Shown piece after piece: positions 46,101 through 57,577 of a stretch of 64,000 bases of DNA. The stretch is from assembly GCA_958298945.1 (NCBI GenBank), contig OY282609.1:64452220-64516219 (forward strand), in the 5' to 3' direction. A program made the position numbers and the translations under genes. The stretch comes from Atherix ibis. Its lineage: Eukaryota > Arthropoda > Insecta > Diptera > Athericidae. The notes under the pieces were generated by a model. The model was not told the DNA's origin and ran no database searches. It saw only the letters and a program-made list of their open reading frames with translations. Each line of letters opens with the position of its first letter. Position 1 is the stretch's first letter.

Positions 46101-47942
46101 ATATGTAGTTTGAAATGTTTAAGAAAACACGCACGCAATGCAGCATCAATCGTGCTCATTAGTGATCTATTCATCTCAATGGTATTCCAGCGACAAGTTC
46201 ACACAGATACACATACTATAAATATTCGACGCAAAGTGTGAAGGATTCTTCGGTAACATCCTACAATATATACCATGTAATTCATACAGGATTAACTACC
46301 GCTTCCTACAATTTTCTACTAAATCTTCTTCTGTTATCCAACAGTACTATTTGTTGTATTATCTCAGTGCATCTCGTCTACAAATATCAATGTTCAGTTA
46401 AAATAGTTCATATTTGGAATAAATAATTAACTTTTTATAATTGAATATATTTTATAAAGATAAAAAATATTACACGATTTTTTGACATAAAACTTTATTT
46501 AATTAGCAATAATGATTACGAAAATAAGATTGGTAAAATTTAGCCAACTTACGCGACTGACGGTAAAATTAAAATCTAAAAGGTAGGGAACTCGTTTGTC
46601 ATTTGAATCATTAAAAGAAATAAGAAACATTTATACATATTCGTACGGGCGTTATTAGTATAGACTGAAAGATGATGGCGCACCAAGATAGACTCTTAAC
46701 GAACTTGTTATTGCTATGCAAAAGAAATAAATGAGGCAGTAGCGCGGTAATTTTATGACCCGTAAACGCAATGTCTTGATGTATTTTTAATCAAATTTCG
46801 ATTCTGTTCAGAGACCCAATTAGGCTAAGAGAGCTCCATTCAATTAGTTTATCTTCTCGGCAACACCTTTAAACAGATATGAGTTATCTTTGAAACCAGT
46901 TCTCTTTCAAGTTCAATTCCTTATGATCGGTGGTCGGTTATTTTACTAAGCAGAACTGGCCTCATCTCTTGTCTCTCCATCAGAATTCGTTTCATTTTTG
47001 TTGGTGTCTACACTGGTTCAGCCATTCTTTTGGCTCGAACTCCGTCTGGGCTGGTTCTGTCGTTCCTTCAAACAAACATCGTGTCAAATTCTTTGCATCT
47101 CGTCGATTCCGAGCATCCAATATCACGTATGTCCGATGGTTCGACTGTTGTCCATCCATCTGTCGATTCATTCATCTATCCATCCATCCTTCCACCAATC
47201 CATCTTACCGTCGCTCTACCTTTCCATCTACCCATGCATTTCGTTTGTCAATTTATCTATTCACTTTTCGCCTTTCCAATTCCTCTTTTCAAGTGATTGT
47301 TGGTCAGCAAAGATTAGCCAACGTTCTTTTGCCATCCAATATGAAATAACCTCAGCCGTTCCACCACCAGTCATACTCATGATGTTAAGGTAAAACAGGT
47401 AAGACGACTTAAGATATTATATTGCTTCCCGGCAACTCGTTATCGTCTCCTCAATATCGTTCTCAATCTTTTTAAATTAAAAACGACGTCGTATACTCTA
47501 AGATAGGAGGAATCCCCAACCGTTGTTTTTCAATTTGATTTCACGCCATTATTTAAGTTACTTATCCACTGTTGTGCTCGTATTCGATGTTCGGTGGTCG
47601 GTCAGACAATTTTTGAATAGTTTTTCATATTGCATAAAAATTCTTCTTTTCTATAGCTCCTCTTCAATTTGGTTCCCTTTTGTTATAAATCTTTGTTTCT
47701 CATTAAAACATTTATTTTATCATAATTAGATTTCTTGTCTACTAATAACTTTGTTTTTTTTTTTTAATAATATTCTCAATTGCATTTGTTAATAAAAGGT
47801 ATCCCAAAAATATTAATAGTATTAATAATTTTTCCACAGCATGCAGAATAATATGATACTGCTAAAAATTAATTTAAATATAGAGATTAAATTAGGAATG
47901 TTATTTTTCTTGTATCAAATATAATAACTGAAATATGGAGCG
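43133..47942. other. non-coding stretch with a TC-rich tetranucleotide tract
   Basis: No gene or transposon is supported. At 46930-47400 three overlapping plus-strand frames (139, 131 and 88 codons) are open together. The underlying DNA is TC-rich with CATC/CCAT units (47145-47240), which removes stops from all frames, so these are best read as composition artefacts. At 44186-44225 there is a small group of TTAATTAA-type words. Confidence 0.55.
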
Positions 47943-48016
47943 TATATGTACGATTTTTATAATAGGTCATATTCTCTAATAATGGGATGTGACCTATTAT
48001 AAAAATCGTACATATA
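47943..48016. repeat. perfect 27-bp inverted repeat at the broken left end of a mariner
   Basis: Arms 47943-47969 and 47990-48016 are exact reverse complements (the left arm starts tatatgtacgatttttataa) with a 20-base loop. The right arm directly abuts the truncated left end of family D copy 3 (gcgaattttgaatttccg) and stands where its left terminal repeat should be. Confidence 0.95.
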
Positions 48017-48922
48017 GCGAATTTTGAATTTCCGCGGGTTACGTATATTCGATTTTCGATTTTTTGTGGCGTTATGTTGGTACTTATGTCCCTCACTTAT
48101 GCCGACAAGTTCGGCCATTTTGAATGTTCAGTTAATTTTTGACAGCTGCTTTGCTTGCACGTGTTTTGGCTCGTCTTCGATTTTTGCTCATTTTCGACCA
48201 AAAACAGCATCGCATTAACATTGCTAAGGAGCTTTTGGACTTTGTCCGCGATGACCCAAATTTGCTCCAGAGGGTCATAACTGGTGACGAATAATGGGTT
48301 TATAGTTATGACGTGGAAACCAAAGCTCAATCATCCCAATGGAAGCTGCCGCACGAGCCAAGACCGAAGAAAGCGCGCCAAATTCGGTCGAATGTGAAGG
48401 TTTTGCTTACAGTTTTCTTCGTTTGCGGGGGCGTGGTGCATTATGAATTTTTGTCACAGGGTAGAACGGTCAATAAGGAATATTACCTGCAAGTTATGTG
48501 CAAGTTGCGCGAAGCAATCCGCCAGAAACGTCCGGATTTATGGTAGACCAAAAATAGACTTTTGCACCATGATAACGTCCCTGCTCACGCATCGTTGCTT
48601 GTGCGCGAATTTTTGGCCAAAAACAACACACTAATAATGCCGCAGCCACCATATTCCCCAGATCTGGCCCACTGTGACTTTTTTTTGTTTCCGAAATAGA
48701 TTCTTTATTCCATTTTTTGGAATGGGCAAAAACCGAAGACGAGCCAAAACACGTGCAAGCAAAGCAGGTGTCAAAAATTAACTGAGTAATCAAAATGGCC
48801 GAACTTGTCAGCATAAGCGAGAGACATGAGTACCAACATAACGCCACAAAAAAAATCGAAAATTGAATATACGTAACCCGCGGAAAATCTAAATTCGCGA
48901 TACTTTTTGAGCAGACGTCGTA
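48017..48922 (+). mobile_element. family D mariner, foldback derivative, copy 3
   Basis: The left arm at 48017-48192 and right arm at 48721-48898 are inverted copies of each other, about 176 bp long and highly similar. They share blocks such as gcttgcacgtgttttggctc. Outside the right arm, the terminal repeat gcgatactttttgagcagac gtcgta ends at 48922. Between the arms is a transposase core. The passage from coding sequence to right arm (gaaatagattctttattcc, then attttttggaatggg) is the same as in copy 1 (gaaacagattctttgatcc). The rearrangement therefore happened once, before both insertions. The outer ~22 bp of the left end are replaced by a separate 27-bp palindrome. Confidence 0.88.
48193..48699 (+). 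pseudogene. mariner transposase fragment (family D copy 3)
   Basis: The core reads KQHRINIAKELLDFVRDDPN, LLQRVITGDE followed by a TAA (in the codon for Ser of ESW), SSQWKLPHEPRPKKARQIRS, KVLLTVFFVCGGVVHYEFLS, TVNKEYYLQVMCKLREAIRQ, a TAG at about 48543, HDNVPAHASLLVREFLA and YSPDLAHCDFFLFPK. All three catalytic Asp codons are present, and 34 residues separate the second and third, unlike copy 1. The protein ends at LFPK, where the inverted arm begins. The N-terminal domain is absent. Confidence 0.85.
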
Positions 48923-49024
48923 ATTTAAGGTAAAAATTATTTACATTAAAATTTGTCATTTTTATTATAAATTGCTTTATTACTTACGACAAAATTTTCT
49001 TTGGCTATGAGAACAATTCTCTCT

Positions 49025-49361
49025 GAAAATTCACGAGTGAATGTGGTAAGGGCTTGTGTTATTAGCCAGTTTTTTTTTTTTTTTTGAAAATTAAGAAGGG
49101 AAGACCCTTACCGCCAATTGTAAGCGCTATGGCTGTATGATAACCGCCTTTTTTGTATGAAACAATACAATACAACCAATTTTCATTTTATTGTGTAAAT
49201 AGTTCATAAAACGCGTAATTTCGAGATTTGGTGGTTTTAAAAACTAACATCCACAAAAGAAATGGCCCAAAATATGCGAAAAAGTCATTAAAAAAATTAT
49301 ATTAAAAGGATCGTGTCCTGCAAGAAGTCTCGTTAAGTAAACGTGTATAAATTGGTTACCA
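49025..49361 (+). mobile_element. rosa-like DD41D mariner remnant, copy 3
   Basis: The plus strand reads CVISQFFFFEN, a stop, then EGKTLTANCKRYGCMITAFF. This is the rosa-type block GVIGPYFFENExGxxVTVNSxRYxxMI. It is followed by IKRVISRFGG and the C-terminal KWPKICEKVIKKII (usual form PPELCEKVIENF). The catalytic QQDGAT/NWPPR region is deleted. The end gtgtataaattggttacc (49343-49360) matches the inverted form of the ends of copies 1 and 2. A hairpin follows directly. Confidence 0.65.
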
Positions 49362-49440
49362 CTTTACTTAACAAGTAGATTTTAAAAACTAAATTTTTTT
49401 TATTTTAAAAATCTACTCCATAAGTAAAGGGGTAGCCAAT
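49351..49440. repeat. imperfect inverted repeat at the end of rosa-like copy 3
   Basis: The sequence attggttaccactttactta from 49351 is mirrored by taagtaaaggggtagccaat ending at 49440. Arms are about 40 bp; the outer 29 match at 24 positions. The left arm includes the last bases of the mariner end. It may be an old inverted duplication at the insertion boundary or an unrelated palindrome. Confidence 0.75.
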
Positions 49441-50657
49441 ATTTTCACATTCGAAAATCATTGGCAAATAAAGATTAACCATTCTCATAGTTGCATAGTA
49501 AATATTAAGAGACTTTAGTTCGGCAAAGTTTCAATTGAACACTTTGACTTCAAAAATTTAATGTGAATTATAAAATCCTTATAATTTTCGAAGAGCCATA
49601 TAATATACTATATCTGAAATTGCATAGAACTTTACAAAAAGTTACGAATTATTGTCGTTGAAAAAAAAAGAATATTGGAAAAAATTCGTAATGCAACGAA
49701 TGTTTCATATTGTATAATAATTTCTATCGCGATTTATGAATGTTCTTCCTCTTTTTGGAAATACACTCAATACTTAACGTATAAGTTATTGACAAATAAA
49801 TGATTTCATTGATTTTGTGACTTTTTATATGTATAAATATATTTTTTTTTAAATCTCTATGCAATATGCTTGACATTTTTTTGGTAATTGTCAACAGTTT
49901 TAATGAAAAATGTATGATGAAAATGCAATGTGAAATGATTACCAAGGACCCTTAAAATTTCGTATTTATCAAAGCCAAATACCCTTCAAGTGAATCGATT
50001 GCAGTTTTTGCTATTATTTAAGTATTCTGCTTTTATTATTTCTTTTTTTTTAAAGAATAAAAATGGTTGATATAAAACTCCTCATATAAAAGTTTGAAAT
50101 TCATAAGTTTCGAATTTAGAATTTTTTAGGCAACTATAATACCTTATATTGTACATTGTTCGACCTGTAAATATATAAAAATAAGAGAGTATTCACATGA
50201 TCCTACTTATATGAGTATTTTGTGCTAAGCACCAGCTCGCCCTCTTTTCTGATCTGGATTTCTATTCTTCATTATTGTGAAAAGTCGCTTACTATCATTT
50301 AATGGGAATGTACTGAAATATTCATATATTTAGTAAAAACATCTTCCACGTGTTGTACATCAACATAAGGCTATGCATACAATAAAGACATACAATTTTG
50401 ATTTAATAGTAATCAAAAAAGAATTTCTCAGTTTAAATGTATCAGAATGTCTAAATTAATTTAATATAAGAATTTCGCAAACAGATTAATATTATTCAAT
50501 TAAACAAAAATACTTCAGTCAAAGACTCATTTTTTTATTTAAGATATTGGAACGATATTAAGCTAAACTATATATTAAATAACTTTGTTGATAGTATTAT
50601 TTTTCTTTTTGTAAAGAACTTGCCGTACTTGTAAATATTTACATATACGTGTCCATG
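49441..50657. other. AT-rich non-coding stretch
   Basis: No gene or element end could be supported in this stretch. Confidence 0.6.
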
Positions 50658-51887
50658 TACCAGGTGTATAAGCTTAAATCCGCTGTTTGGTCATAGATGG
50701 CGTGAGTGCGCGTATTAAGCTACCATTGGCACGCCATACTTTTTTTTATGAGTTTGACATCTGCCAACATTAATCAGTGCAAATTGTCAGCAATTTCGTA
50801 AAACAACATACATTTTTCCTTTGGTAATCATGTCTAGTTTTGTGCCAGAAAAACATTGCTTTTGTGCTTCAATTTGAAGAAATCGGCTGCCGAATCGCAT
50901 CGACTGCTTATGGAGGCCTATGGTGACAGTGCTTTATCGGAAACAATGTGCCGAGATTGGTTTCGTCGGTTCAAAGACGGCAATTTTGACTTGTGAGACA
51001 AGAAGCGTGAAAAACGGCCTAGGAAGGTTGAGGACCATCAATTGCAGGCTCTTTTGGAAGAAAATTACACCCAATCTGCAAAAAAATGTTCACGGAGCAA
51101 TTGGGTGTTACTCAATCAGCCATTTCCATGCGTCTGCGTGCCATGGGGAAGATTGAAAAGATCAGAAAATGGGTGCCGCATGAATTGAACGATAGTCAGA
51201 TGGAGCGACGCTAAAACACATGCGGAATCGTTCTCGCCAGACAAAAAAGAAAGTCGTTTCTCCATCGGATTGTGACAGGCGATGAAAAGTGGATATATTT
51301 CGAGAATCCTAAAACGCAAGAAATCGTGGGTTGATTCCGGCCAACCATCAACATCTTCCCCAAGACCAAATCGCTTAGGACGGAAGACGATGCTGTGCGT
51401 TTAATGGGATCAGCAGGGTATCACCGCTACCACCAACAACTGATCAAATTGCACCGTGATCTGCGTGAAAAAAGGACGGATTATCAACAAAGACATGACA
51501 AGCTGATTTTCCTCCACGACAACGCACCATCGCACACGTTAAAAATGGTCCAAAACTACTTGGAGACACTCAACTGGGAGGTGCAACCCCACCCCGCTTA
51601 TTCACCAAACCTGACCCCTTCCGACTACCACCTGTTTTCGTTGAAGGGCCACGCGCTCACTGAGCAGCACTTCGATTCTTACGAAGACGTCCGAAAATGG
51701 ATCGATGAGTGTTTTGTCTCGAAAGAGAAGGAATTTGTTTGGCGTGGTATCCACAAATTGCCCGAGAGATAGGAAAAAAATGTAGCTAGCGAGGGCAAGT
51801 ACTTTTAATAAATTTTTTTTTGCTTTCTATGAAAAAACATGTGTTTTTTGACTAAATAACAGCGGATTTAAGATTATACAACTTGTA
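50658..51887 (+). mobile_element. family A mariner copy 5
   Basis: The left end is TA plus ccaggtgtataagcttaaat (50660). The right end agattatacaacttg plus TA (51887) carries two changes from the canonical cacctgg. At about 1230 bp it is close to full length, with a ~24-bp deletion in the N-terminal coding region (after GTGCCAGAAAAA) and a ~45-bp deletion near 51416 that removes part of the GIVYYEILKPGET region. It shares a premature TGA and a local variant with copy 2. Confidence 0.92.
50830..51811 (+). pseudogene. mariner transposase pseudogene (family A copy 5)
   Basis: ATG at 50830 begins MSSFVPEKH, then the frame shifts through the deletion. The TGA at 50994-50996 replaces the Trp codon of LWDKK, as in copy 2. 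The C-terminal third is open (51395-51772). It reads RYHQQLIKLHRDLREKRTDY, KLIFLHDNAPSHTLKMVQNY (second catalytic Asp), LNWEVQPHPAYSPNLTPSDY (third Asp, 34 residues on) and YEDVRKWIDECFVSKEKEFV, followed by a TAG instead of Trp in ERWEK. The GIHKLPER segment just before this stop is typical of Mos1-type proteins. Best-preserved C-terminal domain of family A. Confidence 0.88.
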
Positions 51888-52389
51888 TAGATTTTATAAT
51901 TTGCTCACTTTCTAATTAAATCAAATTATAGTTTGACTTCTAGTCAAATCATCTAAAGAAAAATATGACCATGTAATATAATGTACATTATGTTCCCAAA
52001 AATTTGAAAAAATACTTTTCATATTCAAATGGAATGTTGAATCGAATTTTTCACTAAGAGATCTGTAAACATACTTAATTTTATAATTTTATTGAAATAC
52101 AAACTCTATCTGCAAATATTTGAATATGAAATTTTAATTAATATTTATTTAATTATCATGAAATGTAAAGAATATTAAAGATAATTTTTTTTAGCGATAG
52201 TATATTTTTTACCACATTTGATTTTTCAGTAAAGTATTTTAGGTGAACTTTTTCTACAGTCCATTCATAATTTGGTCAAAAAGAAGTTTGAACTAGAGAT
52301 AATTTATGGGGAGTATTAAATACTTTCTACACTTATGGAATAAGGTATTCAAAATCTTCTGATATAAAAACAAAAATAAATGAAACTTT
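51888..52389. other. AT-rich non-coding stretch
   Basis: No gene is supported. It lies between the right end of a family-A mariner and an isolated matching terminal-repeat sequence. Confidence 0.55.
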
Positions 52390-52407
52390 AAACTTATACA
52401 CCTGGTA
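52390..52407. repeat. orphan family-A mariner right terminal repeat
   Basis: The 18-mer aaacttatacacctggta matches the family-A right end (aagcttatacacctggta) at 17 of 18 positions, yet no mariner body lies next to it. It is 503 bp past the end of copy 5. A match this long is not expected by chance in 64 kb. Confidence 0.8.
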
Positions 52408-53257
52408 TGTTATGCATAGTCAATAATGCAACTTCCTACTTTAATTGGTTTTTGGCAATGGAAAGAACAATAGTTAGAATTAATTTAAACGCCATTAGCT
52501 ATTTGAAAAACAACGGAAGGGAAATAAAAGTTTTTACCATATGACGTAGAGTAGTAAAACATCTAATTAAAGGGAAAATTCAATTAGAGAAAAAGTTTTC
52601 TTTGGTCCTCAATTTTCGGTATCCCATACACCAAATATTCTCCAATTTCTTCTTTAATCATTTATGTTCATTTACAAATTCATGGTCTATGTCGTCTCTA
52701 TTACTTATATTATTATTTTGTGTAACTCCTTCAATTTTAAAATTTATTTTAGACAGTTTCGCTTATTATGCTTATCCTATTCCTATAATTTTACTATTTC
52801 TAGGATTTCACTATATATATATATATACATCGAAATGAATACGATATGGCAGCGGATAAACAGAAAGAAAGCAAGAATGTTCAAGTAGAATTCATATTGA
52901 CAGAATGGTAATGAGCACATTCTTCACATAGACAAAATTTGGTTTGTAAAACAACAAAATTAGTGATAGAAGTGATTCTATATACTACATACACCTATAC
53001 GAATAATATAATAATAATGCAGATGATATTACCACCACAAACAATACCTGGACAATGGAAAACTTTCTATGCATTAGACGAGTATATATCCATTAGTATA
53101 TAGTATACAGACCAAATTAGAAAGTGTTAGAAGAACGAACAGGACGAATTGTTAAAGTGAACGGAAAATTACTTTAGAACAAAAATTCAGTCTCTAAGTT
53201 GAGTTCGTTCACCATCGAAAATTTTTGGGAAAATATTTATACCATTATTTGGAAATT

Positions 53258-53488
53258 ATGTTGCTCGCTTACTCATTAAAACGTCGAAGAAGTGATCATA
53301 GTGAAATGGCATCATGGGATGCTTTTAAGGCAACCACCTCGATTACGGACAAGGATGCTGGCAATATTGGCTGTAACTGCAACATAGGCGATTATGAGTA
53401 CGACAATTTCAACAACACTAAGTATAAGATCGGTTACGATAGGGCAAAACACATTGAAATAGGCACTATACCGAAGATTTTGGCTTAG
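53258..53488 (+). CDS. unassigned 76-codon ORF
   Basis: ATG at 53258 opens to TAG at 53486. The product starts MLLAYSLKRRRSDHSEMASW and includes DKDAGNIGCNCNIGDYEYDN. Composition is more mixed than AT-driven frames nearby, with Asp, Asn, Lys, Gly and Tyr and few Phe. No signal peptide, domain, splice site or family was recognised. It may be a chance frame in a locally GC-richer patch. Confidence 0.13.
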   Translation: MLLAYSLKRRRSDHSEMASWDAFKATTSITDKDAGNIGCNCNIGDYEYDNFNNTKYKIGYDRAKHIEIGTIPKILA

Positions 53489-54982
53489 AATTTTACTACA
53501 TCCTTGAAAAGGAACTTAACAAACAAATACAAACTAAAGCCTACACACTGATTGCTATAGAATTAGTAAAATTACCATTCAACCATCCGTTCTGAAATAG
53601 CTTTCCCCGTTCATACTCGTACATACATCTTTGGAATCCAACAGAAAGAGCTGCTCCGAGATTCGGTTTAATTATTGCGGGTATGACAACATCGGTTCCA
53701 CGTTTATGAATAGTCAACATTCCATAGTATGCTTGCAGAGTATAGAATATTTCTACTTGTTCTTCTTCTTCGCTTTCTTTTCCGTTTCACCCTTCACCAT
53801 CTGTTTTCAAAACGAAAAATCCTTTCAATTGCTTTTGTGAAAAGGCGCACGTCAAAATTTCCCTTTTGCCTCCAGAAACAAATTCAATTTAATTTAATTT
53901 AATTAATTAATTCATATACATTAAATTTTACCGCCCACTTGTTTTGTTTTAATTATTCGTGAAAAATGCTTTATTTCGCAACTAAACACAATTTGCGAAT
54001 GGCATGAAGCGGCAGTCTTCTATTACAGACTAAATTTGTTAAAATTTTCACCACTTTTGTGAAAGGAGTTAAATTACATTGGCTAGGCCTAAGATCCTTT
54101 TCCTTGTAAAATGCCCAAAACAATCTACGGAAAATATGTATGTACGTCAGTTTCATTCGGAAGATTTTCTTTTGAAATTTTTAACCCATCTTTGACCGTG
54201 TATACCTGTTTTTATATTTTTGGGGAACGATACTAAAGCTACGAGTATATTTGACCATCATTTCTGATTCTATTTATCAACAAGGAATTTTAATACTAAA
54301 TAGTATAGCTGATAAGTTAAAAATATTCTCCCAAAATTGGATATCTTTTCCAGTTGCCAGTCCTTATTTAACTTTTATTCTTACATTATCTGCTGAATTT
54401 CTTATAACATCCAATAATCTACTATGTGTACTCACCAATATAATCATTTCTTTCTTATGGTTGGAGTATACTTATTTTTAAAGTAGAATCCACTATGGTA
54501 GAGAAGGGCAAAAAGAAGATAAATTCAAAAAAAAATTAATAGCACCAAAAGCAAACTAAATGCTGTAAATATGCAATTAAACTTACGAGTATTTTGGACA
54601 AGTAATACGATCGACAAATTTGTTTGGGAATTATGGACATTGAAAATTTGACCGTCGTTGATTTAAAAAAACCAAGTCAAATATTATGGGAATTAGTAAA
54701 AATTTACTAAACATTTAATAAAGTAATCATTATTCATATTTGTACCATTCTTATACATACTATATGATAAACTACATATACTCGTATATTTAAGGCAGTA
54801 AATTTATTTCATATAATGTGTCATCGAAACAAAATCATTTATCAAATAATATGAATATTGTACAGTCAGCCAATAAGGAATTCGGTGCATGTCTCTATAT
54901 CGATTAATCAGAAATAGTATAAATCCTGAATAGATTGAACATTTTCCTTGATTTTATTTGTCTCGTATGCAGATGAGTGTAC

Positions 54983-55004
54983 TATTATTATTATTATTAT
55001 TATT
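54983..55004. repeat. (ATT)n microsatellite
   Basis: Seven ATT units in tandem, a simple repeat. Confidence 0.95.
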
Positions 55005-55951
55005 GTAATTGTTTTTTCACCTGTTCATATTCATACTGTTATTTTTGTTTAGCTGTTTATCTTTATGCCTTTTTTTTCTGTTGTTTTCGTATAGTATTAA
55101 CAGTAGATAGGAATTGAAAGAATATTGAAGTAGGAAATTCGGGTGACAGGTTGAACTGAGTGTAGAAAATAGATGTTAGCAATGAGTTTAGTTTGGGTTT
55201 ATCGTAATGATTGGGTTGCGTGACTTACAGCAACATTTTATCAACAAGGCAAACGACTAGGCAAGCAATCAGTGTGTGGTTGAAATAAGTCACCAACAGT
55301 TCAGTATGAATAGGGAGCAAATCGCAGCCATTCCAAATCCTACTACTATCCTTGGTATGCCATAGCTAACCATCAAACTGTTTAAAATACATATTTGGTG
55401 CCACTTAGTAGTTTTGTACAAGATTTTAATAGATTTTCTGAATATACGAGTATGTATATAAATTTTTCCCAAAAACAACTTGTTATCAGTTACAATATCT
55501 ATCATCCATAGCACATGTTAAAAAATTGAAAGGAAATGATAGTGATTTTTTCTTAATGGAATTTAGTAAATATTTAATTAGTTTAAAAGCCATAGTATTT
55601 TTTTTTAATATTGTAAAGTCAAATCTGAAAAGTATATCTTCTGATCCTATGAAATGATATTTATTTCAGAGAATTTTTTAGTAGAATCAAAATAATTTCG
55701 AAACGGCAAGGCGAATTCTTTTGAACTTGTATGTATATCAATACATACGATAATCACTTTTAGAGTATTTGAAACACAAGATTTACTCTTTGCAATAATC
55801 TCGAACAGGACCATTCTTGAAATGAAAAGACATTGCAGAAAGAACATCAAGCAAATGTTTCTTTTTGGTTTTCCTTAACTCGTTGGTTATTTATTCGGGT
55901 CACTGGAGCCACTAACTAACTAATAACAAGTCAGAGAGCAGACCCATGTTC

Positions 55952-55993
55952 CAGGAACAGGTATAGGTACAGGTACAGGTACAGGTCCAGGTC
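55952..55993. repeat. hexanucleotide tandem repeat (aggtac/aggtcc-like)
   Basis: About seven units of the form caggta or caggtc in tandem, e.g. aggtacaggtacaggtacag. Simple repeat. Confidence 0.9.
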
Positions 55994-56304
55994 GAAGTCG
56001 TAGTACTATGAGTATTACTATACATATATACGTTCCGATTTGGGTTCAGATGTTATACAGGATTATGTTAGTGGCAGTATCATTCGTAAAACCAGTAGCC
56101 ACAATTGCTGTGCCCTTTTGTCGATTTCGATAATTAGCCGGATTTCAGCTTGTTACTGTATCTGATCAATTAATACGGTATTAAGTTATTCTTTTCAGTT
56201 ATATAGACTTTTAAATCTAAGTTAATTGGCATTCCAATAAATGTTTCAAAAAAAAAAAATTTCACATTTATTTGGCATTACATTACAAACAAAAGTGATC
56301 TCAG

Positions 56305-57577
56305 TACGAGGGTCGTTCAATAAGTCCTTGGAAAAAATGGAAAAAAACAGATTTAAAAAAAAAATTTATTTTTCAACATAATCTCCTTTTAGCTCTATAC
56401 ACTTTTTCAACCGCTTTTCCAAAATTTTTATCCCGTCCAAAAAATAGGATTTCGGAAATTCCGTAAAATACTCATCCGTTTGAGCAATGACGTCCTCGTT
56501 GGAAGTGAACCGTTGTCCGCCAAGCCATTTCTTCAGATTGGGGAAAAGAAAATAGTCACTCGGGGCCAAATCTGGTGAATAAGCGGGATGCTGCAACAAT
56601 TCCATTCTCAATTCCACAATTTTGGCCATGGAAACCGCGCAGGTGTGCATACGCGCATTGTCCTGATGCAAGAGGATTTTTTTCTTCTTCAGATGGGGGC
56701 GTTTCTCTTTGATTCCCTCGCTCAACCGTTGCAATAACGACGCGTAATACGCTCCTGTTATTGTTTTTCCTTTTTCCAAGTAGTCGATAAACATGATGCC
56801 CTGCGAATACCAAAAGACCGTGGCCATCACCTTGCCGGCCGATGGCACAGTTTTTGCCTTCTTCGGAGCCCGTTCACCCTTGAAAATCCACTGTGATGAC
56901 TGTCTCTTCGTTTCTGGAGTGTAGTAGTGTATCCAGGTTTCGTCCACAGTGACATATCGACGAAGGAATTCGGCAGGATTGCGATGAAAGAGTGCCAACA
57001 TAGCCTCAGAGTCCACTACACGATTGCTATGTTCATAGCACCCATCTTGCCGAAATTTTTTTCACAGACAATTTTTCATGCAAAATTGGAGCGACTGTAC
57101 CTTATGATATGCCCGTGGCCTCAATTAATTCGCGCACGTTAATTCGCCGATCGTTCAAAATCAGATCGTGGATTTTGTCGATGATTTCAGGAGTAGACAC
57201 CTCAACTGGGAGTCCTGAACGATGTTCATCTTTTGTGTATGAACCGCCACGTTTAAATTCATTCACCCAATTGTAAACCGTCGCAAGCACAGGTGCAGAT
57301 GTGCCATGAACTGCATCCAACTCGGCTTTGATTTCTTTCGGGGTTAAGCCTTTCAAATGGAGATGTTTGATGACAGCAATAAACTCGCTTTTTTCCATTG
57401 TTATGCACAAATAAATGTCGTTAACTTTAATCGACGATAGAAATTGACCTATGCCATGGATCGAGCTGAAATTTTGACAACTTTCCTGTCGATAAAGCTA
57501 CTTACAAAAAAAATCTTTACCGACACTATGAGCGCTATTTCTTGGATTTTCTAAGGACTTATTGAACGACCCTCGTA
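56305..57577 (-). mobile_element. family B mariner copy 2, full length
   Basis: Terminal repeats tacgagggtcgttcaataag (56305) and its inverted partner cttattgaacgaccctcgta (to 57577) are both complete, with TA at each side. Length is about 1273 bp. The leader contains the stretch missing or altered in the other copies (cgacaggaaagttgtcaaaa on the minus strand) and so shows the ancestral 5' region of the family. Confidence 0.94.
56366..57398 (-). pseudogene. mariner transposase pseudogene (family B copy 2)
   Basis: ATG at 57398 starts MEKSEFIAVIKHLHLKGLTP. The first 98 residues (two helix-turn-helix motifs, NDRRINVRELIEATGIS) are open to a CAA-to-TAA change at about 57101. Near 57022-57050 about 28 bp (RLLSEENKR codons) are replaced by 11 unrelated bases, shifting frame. 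From 57016 to the end, 216 codons are open and hold the complete catalytic domain: TVDETWIHYYTPETKRQSSQ, HQDNARMHTCAVSMAKIVEL and AYSPDLAPSDYFLFPNLKKW. The C-terminus is LKGDYVEK. All three Asp are kept with DD34D spacing, so the catalytic half is intact while the DNA-binding half is separated from it. Confidence 0.93.

Larger units (their letters stand above)
52408..56304. other. AT-rich non-coding stretch with microsatellites
   Basis: Contains (ATT)n at 54983-55004 and a hexanucleotide ggtaca-type tandem array at 55952-55993. One unassigned ORF is listed separately. No transposon is supported. Confidence 0.55.

Noticed and set aside
46930..47396. Three overlapping plus-strand ORFs, the longest 139 codons
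   Set aside because: TC-rich tetranucleotide DNA is open in all three frames; no motif.
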